A DNA stretch of 24,054 nucleotides from a virus. This document shows, piece after piece, positions 1 through 7,746 of the stretch. The translations under genes and the position numbers were made by a program. The notes beneath the pieces were generated by a model. It did no database searches. It was not told the origin of the DNA and worked only from the letters and a program-made list of their open reading frames with translations. How positions within the stretch are numbered: position 1 is the stretch's first letter; every line of letters begins with the position of its first letter. The stretch covers positions 1 through 24,054 of IMG/VR virus record IMGVR_UViG_3300042293_000422, one strand, 5' to 3'.

Positions 1-590
1 AATCCGTACTTGAAGGCGTTCAGTGTGATAAATGCGGAGAACGTCGGATCAGACTCGCCGAGCGTTGCAGCCTCAGAATTCACAGTCCCGGTGGAATATG
101 TTGCCAGCCGTGGAATTTGTAAATTTTCTCCCCCGGCAGTATTAAGAGTAGTTCCAACGCTGAGCATCGGGCCGACAGCGCGAGCAAGCATGATTACCTG
201 ATCGTAAAAACTAGTCGGCACCGGGGCGCCCGTCGAAGAACGACTGATATCGCGGCGCTCGGGTGCGAACTCTGCCGAACGAATCTCGCCACGCGCAAGG
301 CTGCGGATGGTTTCAACATCGTTGACTGACCGAGACTCAGGAGCGTTAACCGGACGAATCTCATTCTCATGACCGGCCTGCGCTGCGCGCACCTCAGACT
401 CATGAGCAGCCATTGACTTAATCTCATCAATCATCTTCGTACGTCGTGAGAACTCCTCATTCGCACGATCAAACGAAATCCGCTCATCAACGGTCATCGC
501 GCGATCCTCGCTGGCGCAAGTGTCCACGATTGCCTTCGCTACTTCAAGATCCTTTGCGCGCGCTTCGTACTGCGCCTTCAAAACGTCCAT
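1..590 (-). CDS. HK97-family major capsid protein (partial, C-terminus outside window)
   Basis: The reading frame starts at the ATG at 590 and runs off the left edge, giving 196 visible residues. The first ~110 residues are charged and helical (MDVLKAQYEARAKDLEVAKA...), as expected for the coiled-coil delta/scaffolding domain that the prohead protease removes in HK97-type capsids. After residue ~115 the sequence becomes capsid-like: a polar segment with SSTGAPVPTSFYDQVI, then GGENLQIPRL and EAATLGESDPTFSAF, which match the N-arm and E-loop region of phage_capsid family proteins. An RBS-like GAAAGG precedes the ATG by about 10 nt. It is the first gene after the protease in transcription order, the usual HK97 arrangement. 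It would build the icosahedral shell. Identity is confident; only the N-terminal third to half is visible. Confidence 0.9.
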   Translation of the reverse strand, partial: MDVLKAQYEARAKDLEVAKAIVDTCASEDRAMTVDERISFDRANEEFSRRTKMIDEIKSMAAHESEVRAAQAGHENEIRPVNAPESRSVNDVETIRSLARGEIRSAEFAPERRDISRSSTGAPVPTSFYDQVIMLARAVGPMLSVGTTLNTAGGENLQIPRLATYSTGTVNSEAATLGESDPTFSAFITLNAFKYG

Positions 591-654
591 TACGTTATGC
601 CTTTCGATAGATGTTCGCCGCAGGTATTAGAAAGGAAGCGGCTCCGCATCCATC

Positions 655-672
655 GTTGACGGCACCGTCAAC
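655..672. repeat. Short perfect inverted repeat between protease and capsid genes
   Basis: GTTGACG and CGTCAAC flank a 4-nt GCAC centre in the 105-bp gap between the protease stop and the capsid start. The pair can form a 7-bp hairpin in the mRNA. No T-run follows on the minus strand, so it is not a standard terminator. It could adjust capsid-gene expression relative to the protease by RNA processing or stabilisation, but that is inference. Confidence 0.45.
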
Positions 673-695
673 GGATTTATAGGGATGATGCTACA

Positions 696-2672
696 TCAAA
701 CTTGCATCTCCATGAGTGCAAGCAACTGCTTAGCAACGATCAGAGAATTATCAGGCTTTGATTCCTTCGGCGCTAGCTGATCGACTATCCCTCTAATGAG
801 ATCAGCCTGCGCTGAATCTAGTTCAGCGCCGCTCTCTAATTGGGTTAGCGCATCCGCTAGAACCTGCTCATCTATCGCAGTACGCGCAGCAAGTTTCCTA
901 ATGGTTGCTGAAGTAGCAGCGTAGGCAGGCTGCCCGGTGACTACGGAGACTTCATGGAGACGAACCTCTGTCAGGGTGCGGCGCATTCCATCTTCGCTCC
1001 ACATATCTCCACCGCGAGGAACAGAGAAACCGAACGACATTGAATCCACGATGCGCTGCTCCAGAAGGATGCTCATATTCCTTCCATCAGTCGTCATCGG
1101 TAGATCAGCCTCGGCTAGTAGTCCCTTTGAATCTTCCTGAAGTCGCAAGGTTCCCGAGCGCGTCGAAGCAAGGAGCGCGCTGTCATTGTGATTGACGTAC
1201 ATACGAATATTGTTCCGGCTCTTCAGCGTGCGAGCGAAAGCACCAGCCCGAATCTGCTCAATGAACGGGAGCGGCTCAGAGTCACTATCGAAGACAGCTG
1301 CATAACCTTTAAAAGTCATCTTGTCGCCTACTGCCCGAATCTCCATGTCTTCCACAAAATGCGCGCGAGTCTCCACTATCGTTTTCGCCTTTCTCGTAAC
1401 CGGTGGAAGATCAGAAACAGTGACAGCCTTAATACCTAGCGCCCGATACATGCGGCGCATGGAAGGATTATTGTCTATTGCAAGTACGACGTCGTACTCC
1501 TCTAAGAGTCTCTGAGCCATCGCACGCTTGAAATTTAGCGTGTCAGCAGTAGAGCCGGGATTCATTAGCAAGTCTTCGTAATCGACTCCAGCAGCCGCTA
1601 GCGCTTGCTCAGTTGCTGCACGCTCTGAATCGTTCCGACCAGTAATGATGTAGATATCTTCCTCTGACTCTTGCAGGAATTGCACCGTGGAAGCGATGGG
1701 CCGAGATCCATTAAGAATCGTTCCATCAATATCAGCGATGATGACAGGCTCTCCACCGGCTATGCGCGTCATCTTTCTATCTCCCTGAATGATTGCAGCC
1801 TGCCGAGCGAACCAAGCGCGCGCTGGAGAAGGGTCCAGAGGATTAATGCCCCAAAGATAATGCGCCACTGCACCCGGTCCCGGAAATCCCTCATCATTCG
1901 CATCATTATTCCGCGAGGCTTCCAGATCGACAGCATGACGCGCAGCCCAAGCATTCGCTCTAATCACTTTGTCATCAGTGATTGAACCTGAAGCCATCAG
2001 CCGCGCTTCTCTAATTGTCCCATCGGTTATGCCATCGCCTGCCTTGCCCTCAGCGAAGTATTCCAAACCCTTACCGGCTGCATCCTTCACATAGCCGGGG
2101 ATCTCTCCCTGAATGCGCTTGCCGGAATCGTTGCGAGTAGAGCGCGGGTGATCCTCTGGCAGCAAATCATTATCTGTGACGTAGTTCGGATTCTCCGGCG
2201 CTCCAGTGCGCAGCAGATACAGATAGGCATTGACTCGCGCCATGGACCATTGCGCCCTACCGATACCGGGCCGGTGAGAAGTGGAGTACGCGCCAGAGCC
2301 GCGCCGATATACCGCCGCTAGTTGTCCGTAGGTTGCCCGGGTCCAAGATGGCCGGTCACGCTCACTCATCGAATCGTTATGCTCTGTAACTTTGTTCCTC
2401 AGCGCTGTCTCTGTTGCTGCACTTATGGCAATGTCTCCACCTGCACCGGCAGCGCTTCCCGGCTGATTTTCAGCGCTTCCGGTGATCTGATCCTTTGGAG
2501 GTGCAGGAGCACGAAGCTCGCCTCCTGGCTCCATATCCTCATTGATGGATAGCGCCACCATCTGCGCTACTGCATCATCCTTCGATTCGTGGCAGGCCAT
2601 GACTTCGCCATCAGCCTTAACCGTTGCCCATGATGGGCAGTCGGGAGATTCGTCCGTAATGAAGTAGGGCAT
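696..2672 (-). CDS. Prohead protease with N-terminal phage domains and an internal HAD-like domain
   Basis: The 658-aa protein has four parts. Residues 1-45 are a small domain (CPSWATVKADGEVMACHES) seen at the front of actinophage capsid proteases. Residues ~80-300 are a helical region with GAYSTSHRPG and WSMARVNAYLYLLRTG. Residues ~305-425 look like a HAD-type phosphohydrolase: DIDGT at 314-318, a Thr in YIITGR near 344, Lys382 in NFKRAM and an acidic VVLAIDNNP motif near 400. Residues ~430-595 are an HK97-type (U35) prohead protease with candidate His495 in MYVNHN and Ser544/546 in DSMSFGF. The protease processes the prohead by removing the capsid delta domain. The start is TAATG-coupled to the upstream gene. 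A typical protease of this family is about 200 aa, so the length and the internal HAD-like domain are unusual. Whether HAD catalysis occurs is unknown. Confidence 0.87.
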   Translation of the reverse strand: MPYFITDESPDCPSWATVKADGEVMACHESKDDAVAQMVALSINEDMEPGGELRAPAPPKDQITGSAENQPGSAAGAGGDIAISAATETALRNKVTEHNDSMSERDRPSWTRATYGQLAAVYRRGSGAYSTSHRPGIGRAQWSMARVNAYLYLLRTGAPENPNYVTDNDLLPEDHPRSTRNDSGKRIQGEIPGYVKDAAGKGLEYFAEGKAGDGITDGTIREARLMASGSITDDKVIRANAWAARHAVDLEASRNNDANDEGFPGPGAVAHYLWGINPLDPSPARAWFARQAAIIQGDRKMTRIAGGEPVIIADIDGTILNGSRPIASTVQFLQESEEDIYIITGRNDSERAATEQALAAAGVDYEDLLMNPGSTADTLNFKRAMAQRLLEEYDVVLAIDNNPSMRRMYRALGIKAVTVSDLPPVTRKAKTIVETRAHFVEDMEIRAVGDKMTFKGYAAVFDSDSEPLPFIEQIRAGAFARTLKSRNNIRMYVNHNDSALLASTRSGTLRLQEDSKGLLAEADLPMTTDGRNMSILLEQRIVDSMSFGFSVPRGGDMWSEDGMRRTLTEVRLHEVSVVTGQPAYAATSATIRKLAARTAIDEQVLADALTQLESGAELDSAQADLIRGIVDQLAPKESKPDNSLIVAKQLLALMEMQV

Positions 2673-2947
2673 TACTCATCTGCCTTCTGCCGAAGGATGC
2701 CGAGCTTTAAGCCTGAAGGATCGCTGAATGCGTAGAGCTCTTCTCCACGATTAAGGTTTAGCTGAATGGTTTCGCCTACGTCAATGTGAACGCCATTCGC
2801 TAGCGTTACATCCTTATTGCCGAAATAGATCAGCTTCGTTTGTCCAGTAGCCTGATTGTGAAGAAAGACGCGCTGAGGATTGCGATCAGCCGGGCAGACT
2901 AATTCGGCCACGGTTCCTAGCGTGAATTGATTCTGAGAAATCGTCAT
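2672..2947 (-). CDS. Small beta-rich structural protein of unknown function
   Basis: The 91-aa protein lies between portal and protease, with an ATGA overlap to the portal stop and a TAATG overlap to the protease start. The sequence alternates short hydrophobic strands and turns (TKLIYFGNKDVTLANGVHI, then GETIQLNLNRGEELYAFSD), which suggests a compact beta-sandwich. Small proteins of this look with LYAFSDPSG-type endings occur in siphophage head modules, where they may be decoration or fibre components. No catalytic motif is visible. A virion-component role is inferred from location only. Confidence 0.7.
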   Translation of the reverse strand: MTISQNQFTLGTVAELVCPADRNPQRVFLHNQATGQTKLIYFGNKDVTLANGVHIDVGETIQLNLNRGEELYAFSDPSGLKLGILRQKADE

Positions 2948-4293
2948 GGGTACACGCTCGCAGGATCTGCGGGATTAATGGATGCGACGCTCTGAACAGA
3001 TGTCGGCGGGATGCCGGTATGCATGATCGCTGGCATATCTAGAGCCTTAAGAGACTCCGCAGGATCGAATCCCGCCATGATCAACCTAGTAAGCATTTGA
3101 GTCTTCCTGTCAGTCTCAACAATATTTGCGGCTGCCAGGTTGACGTTAGCGAGCGGCACGCGGTATTCGTCCCCGCCATCGGCAGGCGGCATATCTTCCA
3201 AACGATGAATGTCGTTCACGCTCAAGAAGCCTGCGAGCTGACCAGTGGAGTAAGCAGCAAAGCGAGTCTGAATGTCGCCTCGCAGGATCGCATCCAGATT
3301 GAACTTCACGAAGGCAGGCCCGGGAAGCAGTGAAGAAAAGGCGGTTTCAAACTTGCTAATGATCGGTCTCAGTGTGTACTGCGCAAATTGAATTGCGTTC
3401 TGTTCGACGCTCGCATAGGACATTGCGCCCGGTGTCGATACCTGCAAGAGATGCAAGGGACAGCGAAAGATCCGCGCTATCTCCTCCACCGCGAATTGTC
3501 GGCTCTCCAGCATCTGCGCTTCGTTGGGATCTACTCCAGTCTTAACGAACCTAGCGCCGCCGAATAGCACGCCCGGGCGATGGGATCTCTTTAATCCCTT
3601 ATGCCCCTCCTCAAAGCCTGAAGCAAGATCCTTAGCCTGCTCGCGCGTAAGGTTCCCGGGCCATTCAATGATTCCTTGGGTAACGCTTCCCTGCCCGAAG
3701 AAGCGTGCTGAGAATTCCTCAAGAGCACTGGCAAGGCCTAGCGATTGCTTAACTTCATCAATGCGAGAGATCCCGCGCAGAGCGGCAGGCTTCCTCAGTT
3801 CTGTAATGTGCAGAACCTCATCAGCTCGCAGAGTCGTTCCCGTGCCAGCATCTAGCACATACTCAATTTCGCGCGTGGCAGGATTCCTGCGCACTTCTAC
3901 GCGCGTTGGATCTAGCACGACAAGACTAATGATCTCGCCTGTACGGCTGCGGAAGATGCGAATAAATACATTGCCATCTAGGAGCAGAGAAACCATCGCT
4001 TGCTGGAGATGATCCTCTCTAGCGGTACCGATGTCGGGATTCTCCACCCAAAGCGGCTTAGGCCTGTATGGCTTACGCGCTCCACCTTCACGATAAAAGG
4101 TATCTACAGGAAGCGTGCTGATCGTATCGGCAAGGAGTCGAACGCAGGCATAGACAGCGCCAATCTTCAGGCTTGTGTCTTGCGTGATGATCGTTCCCGC
4201 GTACGTCTGCTGCGCAACATTGCCACCGCTAGCAAAGATCGTTTGGAAGGAGACTGCTCGCTCTTCGCGGCCCCGAAGAAGATTACCCAACAT
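2944..4293 (-). CDS. Portal protein, HK97 family
   Basis: The 449-aa protein has typical portal-family features: IGAVYACVRLLADTISTLPV near residue 45, a HLQQAMVSLLLDGNVFIR segment, and ARIFRCPLHLL followed by YASVEQNAIQFAQYTLRP near 270-310. The length fits the family (about 400-500 aa). It forms the dodecameric ring at the capsid vertex through which DNA is packaged and to which the neck attaches. The ATG at 4293 has a GGAG motif 8 nt upstream and overlaps the preceding 46-aa membrane-protein gene by 11 nt. It sits directly downstream of terminase and upstream of the protease, the standard order. Confidence 0.93.
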   Translation of the reverse strand: MLGNLLRGREERAVSFQTIFASGGNVAQQTYAGTIITQDTSLKIGAVYACVRLLADTISTLPVDTFYREGGARKPYRPKPLWVENPDIGTAREDHLQQAMVSLLLDGNVFIRIFRSRTGEIISLVVLDPTRVEVRRNPATREIEYVLDAGTGTTLRADEVLHITELRKPAALRGISRIDEVKQSLGLASALEEFSARFFGQGSVTQGIIEWPGNLTREQAKDLASGFEEGHKGLKRSHRPGVLFGGARFVKTGVDPNEAQMLESRQFAVEEIARIFRCPLHLLQVSTPGAMSYASVEQNAIQFAQYTLRPIISKFETAFSSLLPGPAFVKFNLDAILRGDIQTRFAAYSTGQLAGFLSVNDIHRLEDMPPADGGDEYRVPLANVNLAAANIVETDRKTQMLTRLIMAGFDPAESLKALDMPAIMHTGIPPTSVQSVASINPADPASVYP

Positions 4294-4423
4294 CTATTCG
4301 CTCCAGCGTTATTCCGATGAGCACGCCCGTAAGCCCGAGCGCGATGAAACCCGCAGGAATGTTGAGCAAGAATACGCCGAGATTGATAGAGGCGAGTCCG
4401 GCTAGCTGAGAAATAACGATCAT
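4283..4423 (-). CDS. 46-aa hydrophobic membrane protein between terminase and portal
   Basis: A short frame starts at the ATG at 4423 with AGAGG 7-8 nt upstream and ends at a TAA that overlaps the portal start by 11 nt. The product (MIVISQLAGLASINLGVFLL...) is almost entirely hydrophobic to residue 39, with a Pro-Gly break (NIPAGF) near residue 22. This suggests two short membrane segments or one long one, with a charged tail ERIDVG. It fills the only gap between terminase and portal. No function is recognisable; tiny membrane proteins in head modules are usually uncharacterised. Confidence 0.6.
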   Translation of the reverse strand: MIVISQLAGLASINLGVFLLNIPAGFIALGLTGVLIGITLERIDVG

Positions 4424-4434
4424 GCGTAATCCTC

Positions 4435-5949
4435 TCATGTAGCCCAAAAGCCCGGCGAGCACAATTCTTGCACATTTTCCCGCGCTGCTGTTGCTCTATC
4501 AAAGGCGATCACTGCGGCTACGGCAGCATCAATCCTGCGACTAGATGATCGATGTTCCTTAACGATGCGCGGCCCTAACCGGTCAGTCTTAACAGCGCAG
4601 TTGCCTATATGCCTGCGTAACGTGGGATCTCCATCGTGCGAGAGAGTCGCTGAAGTAACAGCGTCATAGAACTTCGCAGTAGCCGGGACCATTCGCGCCG
4701 GACTACTAGAGGCGTATTCAGAGATAGGCACTCCAGCATCTGCCAGAGACTCCATGCTTCTTTGCCAGCGGTAAGGATCGCACGCCACCTCTAGAACGTT
4801 GTAATCACCGCAGGCCTGCATAATCCTTGACTCAACTTCAGAGATAGGGACGCGCCAAGACTCATGATCTCCCGGCCTTTTCTCCCATACTTCCTCTACC
4901 CAAATGAACGGCTCAGGCTCCACCGTGCAGCCAATCAGCGCCGTTGCATCGCCATTGAATGAACCATCGAACCCGAGCACTACCGGCACTGAGGAATCAA
5001 CGACGCGATCAGCTCGCAGGTTCTCCCACGATGCAGCCGGTAGCCAAGCGTGCTGAGAGCTAACCCATGAATTCATGCGCTTAATCCTGAACTCATTTTC
5101 AGGAGTGCGCTTAACCGCAGACTCGAAATCTTCTGCATCGCAGAGATCCCCGAAGCCCGGGTTCGCATCCAGCCAGGATGCAGGATCTAGATGATTCGCT
5201 GAATCCTGCCCCTTCCACCAAGCCATGAAAAAAGAAGGATCGACAATCTCGCCGCTCGCTACTTGCTGACCGTAAAGGAATTGCCGGTAGGCGGTTGAGT
5301 CTCCCCCTGTCGTATCGCTTCGAACTCCAGCAGTAGTTACCGCAATCGTTAACGCATCTCGCCTAGCAGCCTGAGCGAGCGTCATCACGTTCCAAAGATC
5401 ATCGTTCGGCGCTGAATGGAGTTCGTCATAGATCACGCAGGTAGGCGAGAGCCCTTCCTTAGTGAAGGCTTCAGAGGAGAGCACGCGATAAACAGAGCCG
5501 GTGGAGACTACTTCGATGACGTCCCGGTAGATCGTGCACACTGAACTAAGTTCCGGCGAAAGTTCAATCATCTTCTTAGCAGAACCAAACACGATACGCG
5601 CCTGATCCCTGTCCGCTGCGCAGGAGTAAACCTCGCCACCAGTAGGACCAAGCATTAACGCATGAAGCGCAATCCCCGAACCCAAAGCGCTCTTGCCATT
5701 CTTCCGAGCCATACCAATAATCGCTGTCCGATGCTTGCGCCGACCATCCGCACGCCTAGCGAAGACATCAGCAAGCAGCATCCTTTGCCAATCGCGCAGC
5801 ACCATAGGAGAGCCAGCCATACCGCCGACAGAATCCTTCACCTGAAGACACAAGCCTTCAATGAATGAGACAACCTCGGCACCATCGCCGGACTCGCGCT
5901 CAACCTCGCTGACAGGAGTCAAGATCGCAGGCGGCCAGCTACTTAGCAC
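4435..5949 (-). CDS. Terminase large subunit
   Basis: The 504-aa protein is the ATPase/nuclease motor that packages and cuts concatemeric DNA. The N-terminal ATPase domain has a Walker-A-like ARKNGKS at 81-87 and Walker B CVIYDE at 171-176, with the catalytic Glu at 176. A TTAG-type coupling segment (AVTTAG) lies near 193-198. The C-terminal RNase-H-like nuclease has acidic residues in LGFDGSFNGD (328/334), EVACDPYR (391) and the late RIDAAVAA (Asp near 475). It belongs to the Terminase_1 group by layout. The start is a GTG with GAAGG upstream and overlaps the small-subunit stop by 11 nt. Confidence 0.93.
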   Translation of the reverse strand: MLSSWPPAILTPVSEVERESGDGAEVVSFIEGLCLQVKDSVGGMAGSPMVLRDWQRMLLADVFARRADGRRKHRTAIIGMARKNGKSALGSGIALHALMLGPTGGEVYSCAADRDQARIVFGSAKKMIELSPELSSVCTIYRDVIEVVSTGSVYRVLSSEAFTKEGLSPTCVIYDELHSAPNDDLWNVMTLAQAARRDALTIAVTTAGVRSDTTGGDSTAYRQFLYGQQVASGEIVDPSFFMAWWKGQDSANHLDPASWLDANPGFGDLCDAEDFESAVKRTPENEFRIKRMNSWVSSQHAWLPAASWENLRADRVVDSSVPVVLGFDGSFNGDATALIGCTVEPEPFIWVEEVWEKRPGDHESWRVPISEVESRIMQACGDYNVLEVACDPYRWQRSMESLADAGVPISEYASSSPARMVPATAKFYDAVTSATLSHDGDPTLRRHIGNCAVKTDRLGPRIVKEHRSSSRRIDAAVAAVIAFDRATAARENVQELCSPGFWAT

Positions 5950-6370
5950 GCCGCGCCTTCAATTCATCCAACACTGAAGCAGCGCGAACCTCGCCAACGC
6001 CCATCTTCCCGCGATCAACCGGAGAGAAGCCAAGCATGGAATACATCGACAGAATCAAGCCCTCCAGATTACGCAGGCCCACCCGGTCATGCCAATCATG
6101 CGCAGACATCACTCGATCACGCAGCGCTGAACGTTCATCCTCGCACTCGCAAAGCATCTGCACGATCTGCACATCAGTAGAACCAGAAACCCAATACGCG
6201 CCAGCAGTCCAAATCCTCACCCAAGCCGCCTGCCCCTCAGAACCAAGCACGCGCAGCGGCTCAGGCACTCCTTCGACCTGCTCAGCAACGATGATCTGCT
6301 TAGGCAAAGCCTGCTTGCCAGGATTACCAAGCTTCCGCTTCCGCTCAACCGGGATCGCTGTCCTAGGCAT
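5939..6370 (-). CDS. Terminase small subunit, P27-like
   Basis: The 143-aa protein starts at the ATG at 6370, chosen because AGGAGG lies 8 nt upstream; longer upstream starts lack an RBS. The N-terminus MPRTAIPVERKRKLGNPGKQ carries the basic (K/R)xxGNPGK signature of P27-type small terminases. The middle is helical (GSEGQAAWVRIWTAGAYWVS, STDVQIVQMLCECEDERSAL) and the C-terminus has GFSPVDRGKMGVGEV, a typical late motif of the family. It recognises the packaging site and recruits the large subunit, which is encoded immediately downstream with an 11-nt overlap. Confidence 0.85.
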   Translation of the reverse strand: MPRTAIPVERKRKLGNPGKQALPKQIIVAEQVEGVPEPLRVLGSEGQAAWVRIWTAGAYWVSGSTDVQIVQMLCECEDERSALRDRVMSAHDWHDRVGLRNLEGLILSMYSMLGFSPVDRGKMGVGEVRAASVLDELKARRAK

Positions 6371-6515
6371 CTTTAACGCCTCCTGAAGGGCCAACCGAAA
6401 TTAGGCAGAATGTCGGCGAGGTGCACTCCCCTAATGGGGTACGCGCTGCGTCAAATGTCGGCGTGTTTGCCCCCGCTCCCCCATTTTTTCGCGCGCGTGC
6501 GAGGTTTTTCGTCAT
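6363..6515 (-). CDS. Possible 50-aa protein between HNH and TerS
   Basis: A frame with an ATG at 6515 overlaps the HNH stop as ATGA, has AAAGGA 6-7 nt upstream and ends 8 nt inside TerS. The product (MTKNLARARKNGGAGANTPT...) has a basic N-terminus and no recognised domain. Coupling and RBS favour real translation. The alternative is a non-coding packaging or regulatory segment, because the DNA holds a direct repeat and a C-run/G-run hairpin. Confidence 0.4.
   Translation of the reverse strand: MTKNLARARKNGGAGANTPTFDAARTPLGECTSPTFCLISVGPSGGVKDA
6409..6463. repeat. 10-bp direct repeat flanking a CCCC/GGGG inverted repeat upstream of terS
   Basis: AATGTCGGCG occurs at 6409-6418 and 6454-6463, 45 bp apart. 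Between them is CTCCCCTAATGGGG near 6426-6439, which can form a GC hairpin. The segment lies just ahead of the terminase genes and after an HNH gene, a common place for a packaging initiation site. A cos/pac role is only a positional inference. Confidence 0.3.
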
Positions 6516-6805
6516 CGTGATCCTTTCCTGCTGTTGCATGACCTGTGTGCAGCCTTTAGTTCGCTTGCTCTGTCTCCTGCTATGACGTGATCTGCTGTCC
6601 ATGGGTCCATGGGATCTGGACCATTGCCGCATATGTGGCAGATCGTCGCCGTTGCCCTGATGATCTTCGATGCTTGCGCATAGTTTTGATCGTAGAGTTT
6701 CGGGCGTTCGTGGAGTATGCAGTGAGTAGCGTTCCTTGTGAGGGTTCCGCACACTAGGCAAGGTATCGGGAAGCGCCTTGGCTTAGTGGAGTCTCTGCTG
6801 CTCAC
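6512..6805 (-). CDS. HNH endonuclease next to the terminase genes
   Basis: The 97-aa protein has two CxxC knuckles (CLVCG near 16 and CHICG near 56), then TADHV and HRSCNSRKG. This is the ββα-metal HNH pattern with D-H and H...N...K residues. HNH proteins beside terminase often stimulate terminase cleavage in cos-type siphophages (known for HK97-like systems). The start is a GTG at 6805, just after an in-frame TGA and inside the preceding small gene by 23 nt. No strong RBS is visible, so translation is probably coupled. Confidence 0.82.
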   Translation of the reverse strand: MSSRDSTKPRRFPIPCLVCGTLTRNATHCILHERPKLYDQNYAQASKIIRATATICHICGNGPDPMDPWTADHVIAGDRASELKAAHRSCNSRKGSR

Positions 6806-6947
6806 GCTGCTCTGTCACTGGGATGCTGTCGGCTGTCTCAGATTCCAGCGCTTCCATTAATTCATTGATGAAGGATCGAATGGTTCCGTTGTCTGGATTC
6901 CCTGAGATCTTCTCCGCTGTCTGCCTGATTTCATTAAGGCTTGGCAT
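6783..6947 (-). CDS. 54-aa acidic helical protein of unknown function
   Basis: An ATG at 6947 has AAGGAG 8 nt upstream and overlaps the upstream HTH gene by 14 nt. The frame encodes MPSLNEIRQTAEKISGNPDN..., a helical acidic protein ending QREQQRLH. It fits exactly between the HTH gene and the HNH gene, overlapping both. No domain is recognised. Confidence 0.6.
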   Translation of the reverse strand: MPSLNEIRQTAEKISGNPDNGTIRSFINELMEALESETADSIPVTEQREQQRLH

Positions 6948-7290
6948 TCTGCTTCTCCTTGTATTCGTTAATGGCAGTGAGTGAGTAGAGGCTTCGTCTT
7001 CCTTCTCGCCTGGCTACATGAAGTTTCTTTTGGAAGGTCAGCTGTCGAAGATGGTTCAGGTTCATCCCAAGCAGGCTTGCGGCTTCCTGAGATGTCACAT
7101 AGTCGATTGCTGATACCTCTACCGGCTCGCTCTGTTCCTCTGTCTCAGGCTCTGCTAGCGGTTCTGATGGCTGCTCTGCTTCCTCCGATGGTTCTGCGTG
7201 GAGTTTGCTTGGCGCATCTGTGTAGATGTTGTGCCCCGCTGGCTCATCGAATGGATCTATGATCTTGGGGATCTCGAATGGATCTACCAC
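6934..7290 (-). CDS. HTH (MerR/excisionase-like) DNA-binding protein with acidic N-terminal tail
   Basis: The 118-aa protein has a long Glu/Pro/Ser-rich N-terminal half (about residues 25-62), probably disordered. A winged-helix-type module follows at ~63-112: DYVTSQEAASLLGMNLNHLR, a basic wing KKLHVARREGRRSLYSL, then a closing helix. This resembles excisionase/MerR-like helix-turn-helix domains. The start is a GTG that overlaps the SSB stop by 7 nt. A role as a transcription or replication factor is likely; the target is unknown. Confidence 0.75.
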   Translation of the reverse strand: MVDPFEIPKIIDPFDEPAGHNIYTDAPSKLHAEPSEEAEQPSEPLAEPETEEQSEPVEVSAIDYVTSQEAASLLGMNLNHLRQLTFQKKLHVARREGRRSLYSLTAINEYKEKQNAKP

Positions 7291-7652
7291 GGCGCGCTCG
7301 CTTCCTGCTTGGCTGCTGGCTTTGCTGGCTTGGGGATCACTCCGATTACCTCTGAAGTGATCTCATTAACGTGCATCGTTGTTCCATCTTTGTCATAGGT
7401 TGAAGTGGAGAAGCGGCCTTGAACGATGACGCGATCTCCCTTGCGCAAGGTTTCTACTGCTGCTTCCCCGTCGCGATGCCAGGCTGAGATCCTGAACCAA
7501 GTAGTTTCCCCATCGGTCCAGCCGTCGCCTTCCTTCTTGCGAGGAGTGACAGCGACCGAGAAGGAAGCTACAGAGATTCCTGTCTTCGTGATCTTCATCT
7601 CTGGATCTTTCCCAACGTGCCCGACGATTGTTATCTGCGGTTCCCCGGCCAT
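7284..7652 (-). CDS. ssb: Single-stranded DNA-binding protein
   Basis: The 122-aa OB-fold protein matches bacterial/phage SSB. The first strands QITIVGHVGKDPEMKITKTG are followed by VASFSVAVTPRKK, WFRISAWHRDGEAA, LRKGDRVIVQGRFS and a final strand ending at TSEVIGVIP. It binds and protects ssDNA during replication and recombination, and its neighbours include ERF and nucleases. GAGGGAG lies about 7 nt before the ATG. The C-terminus is short, Ala/Pro-rich and ends in SAPW. It lacks the usual acidic DDxPF-type tip that docks partner proteins. Confidence 0.92.
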   Translation of the reverse strand: MAGEPQITIVGHVGKDPEMKITKTGISVASFSVAVTPRKKEGDGWTDGETTWFRISAWHRDGEAAVETLRKGDRVIVQGRFSTSTYDKDGTTMHVNEITSEVIGVIPKPAKPAAKQEASAPW

Positions 7653-7683
7653 TGCTTCTCCCTCTAGTTGTGTTGATCGTTAG

Positions 7684-7746
7684 GTAATGCCAGAGCCTTA
7701 GGCTTCCCAACCGCTGCCCCGCTTATGGGCGCGGCTCTGGCATTAC
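7684..7746. repeat. 14-bp perfect inverted repeat between the HNH gene and ssb
   Basis: Positions 7684-7697 (GTAATGCCAGAGCC) and 7733-7746 are exact reverse complements separated by 35 nt. The arm at 7733-7746 lies inside the last codons of the HNH gene; the other lies in the ssb leader. The loop contains a smaller GCCC/GGGC pair. No T-run follows on the minus strand, so a regulatory or processing hairpin, or a protein-binding site, is more likely than an intrinsic terminator. Confidence 0.65.

Noticed and set aside
3524-4320. Long plus-strand open frames opposite the portal gene
   Set aside because: Shadow frames of a well-supported portal; Ser/Arg-rich composition and no start signals.
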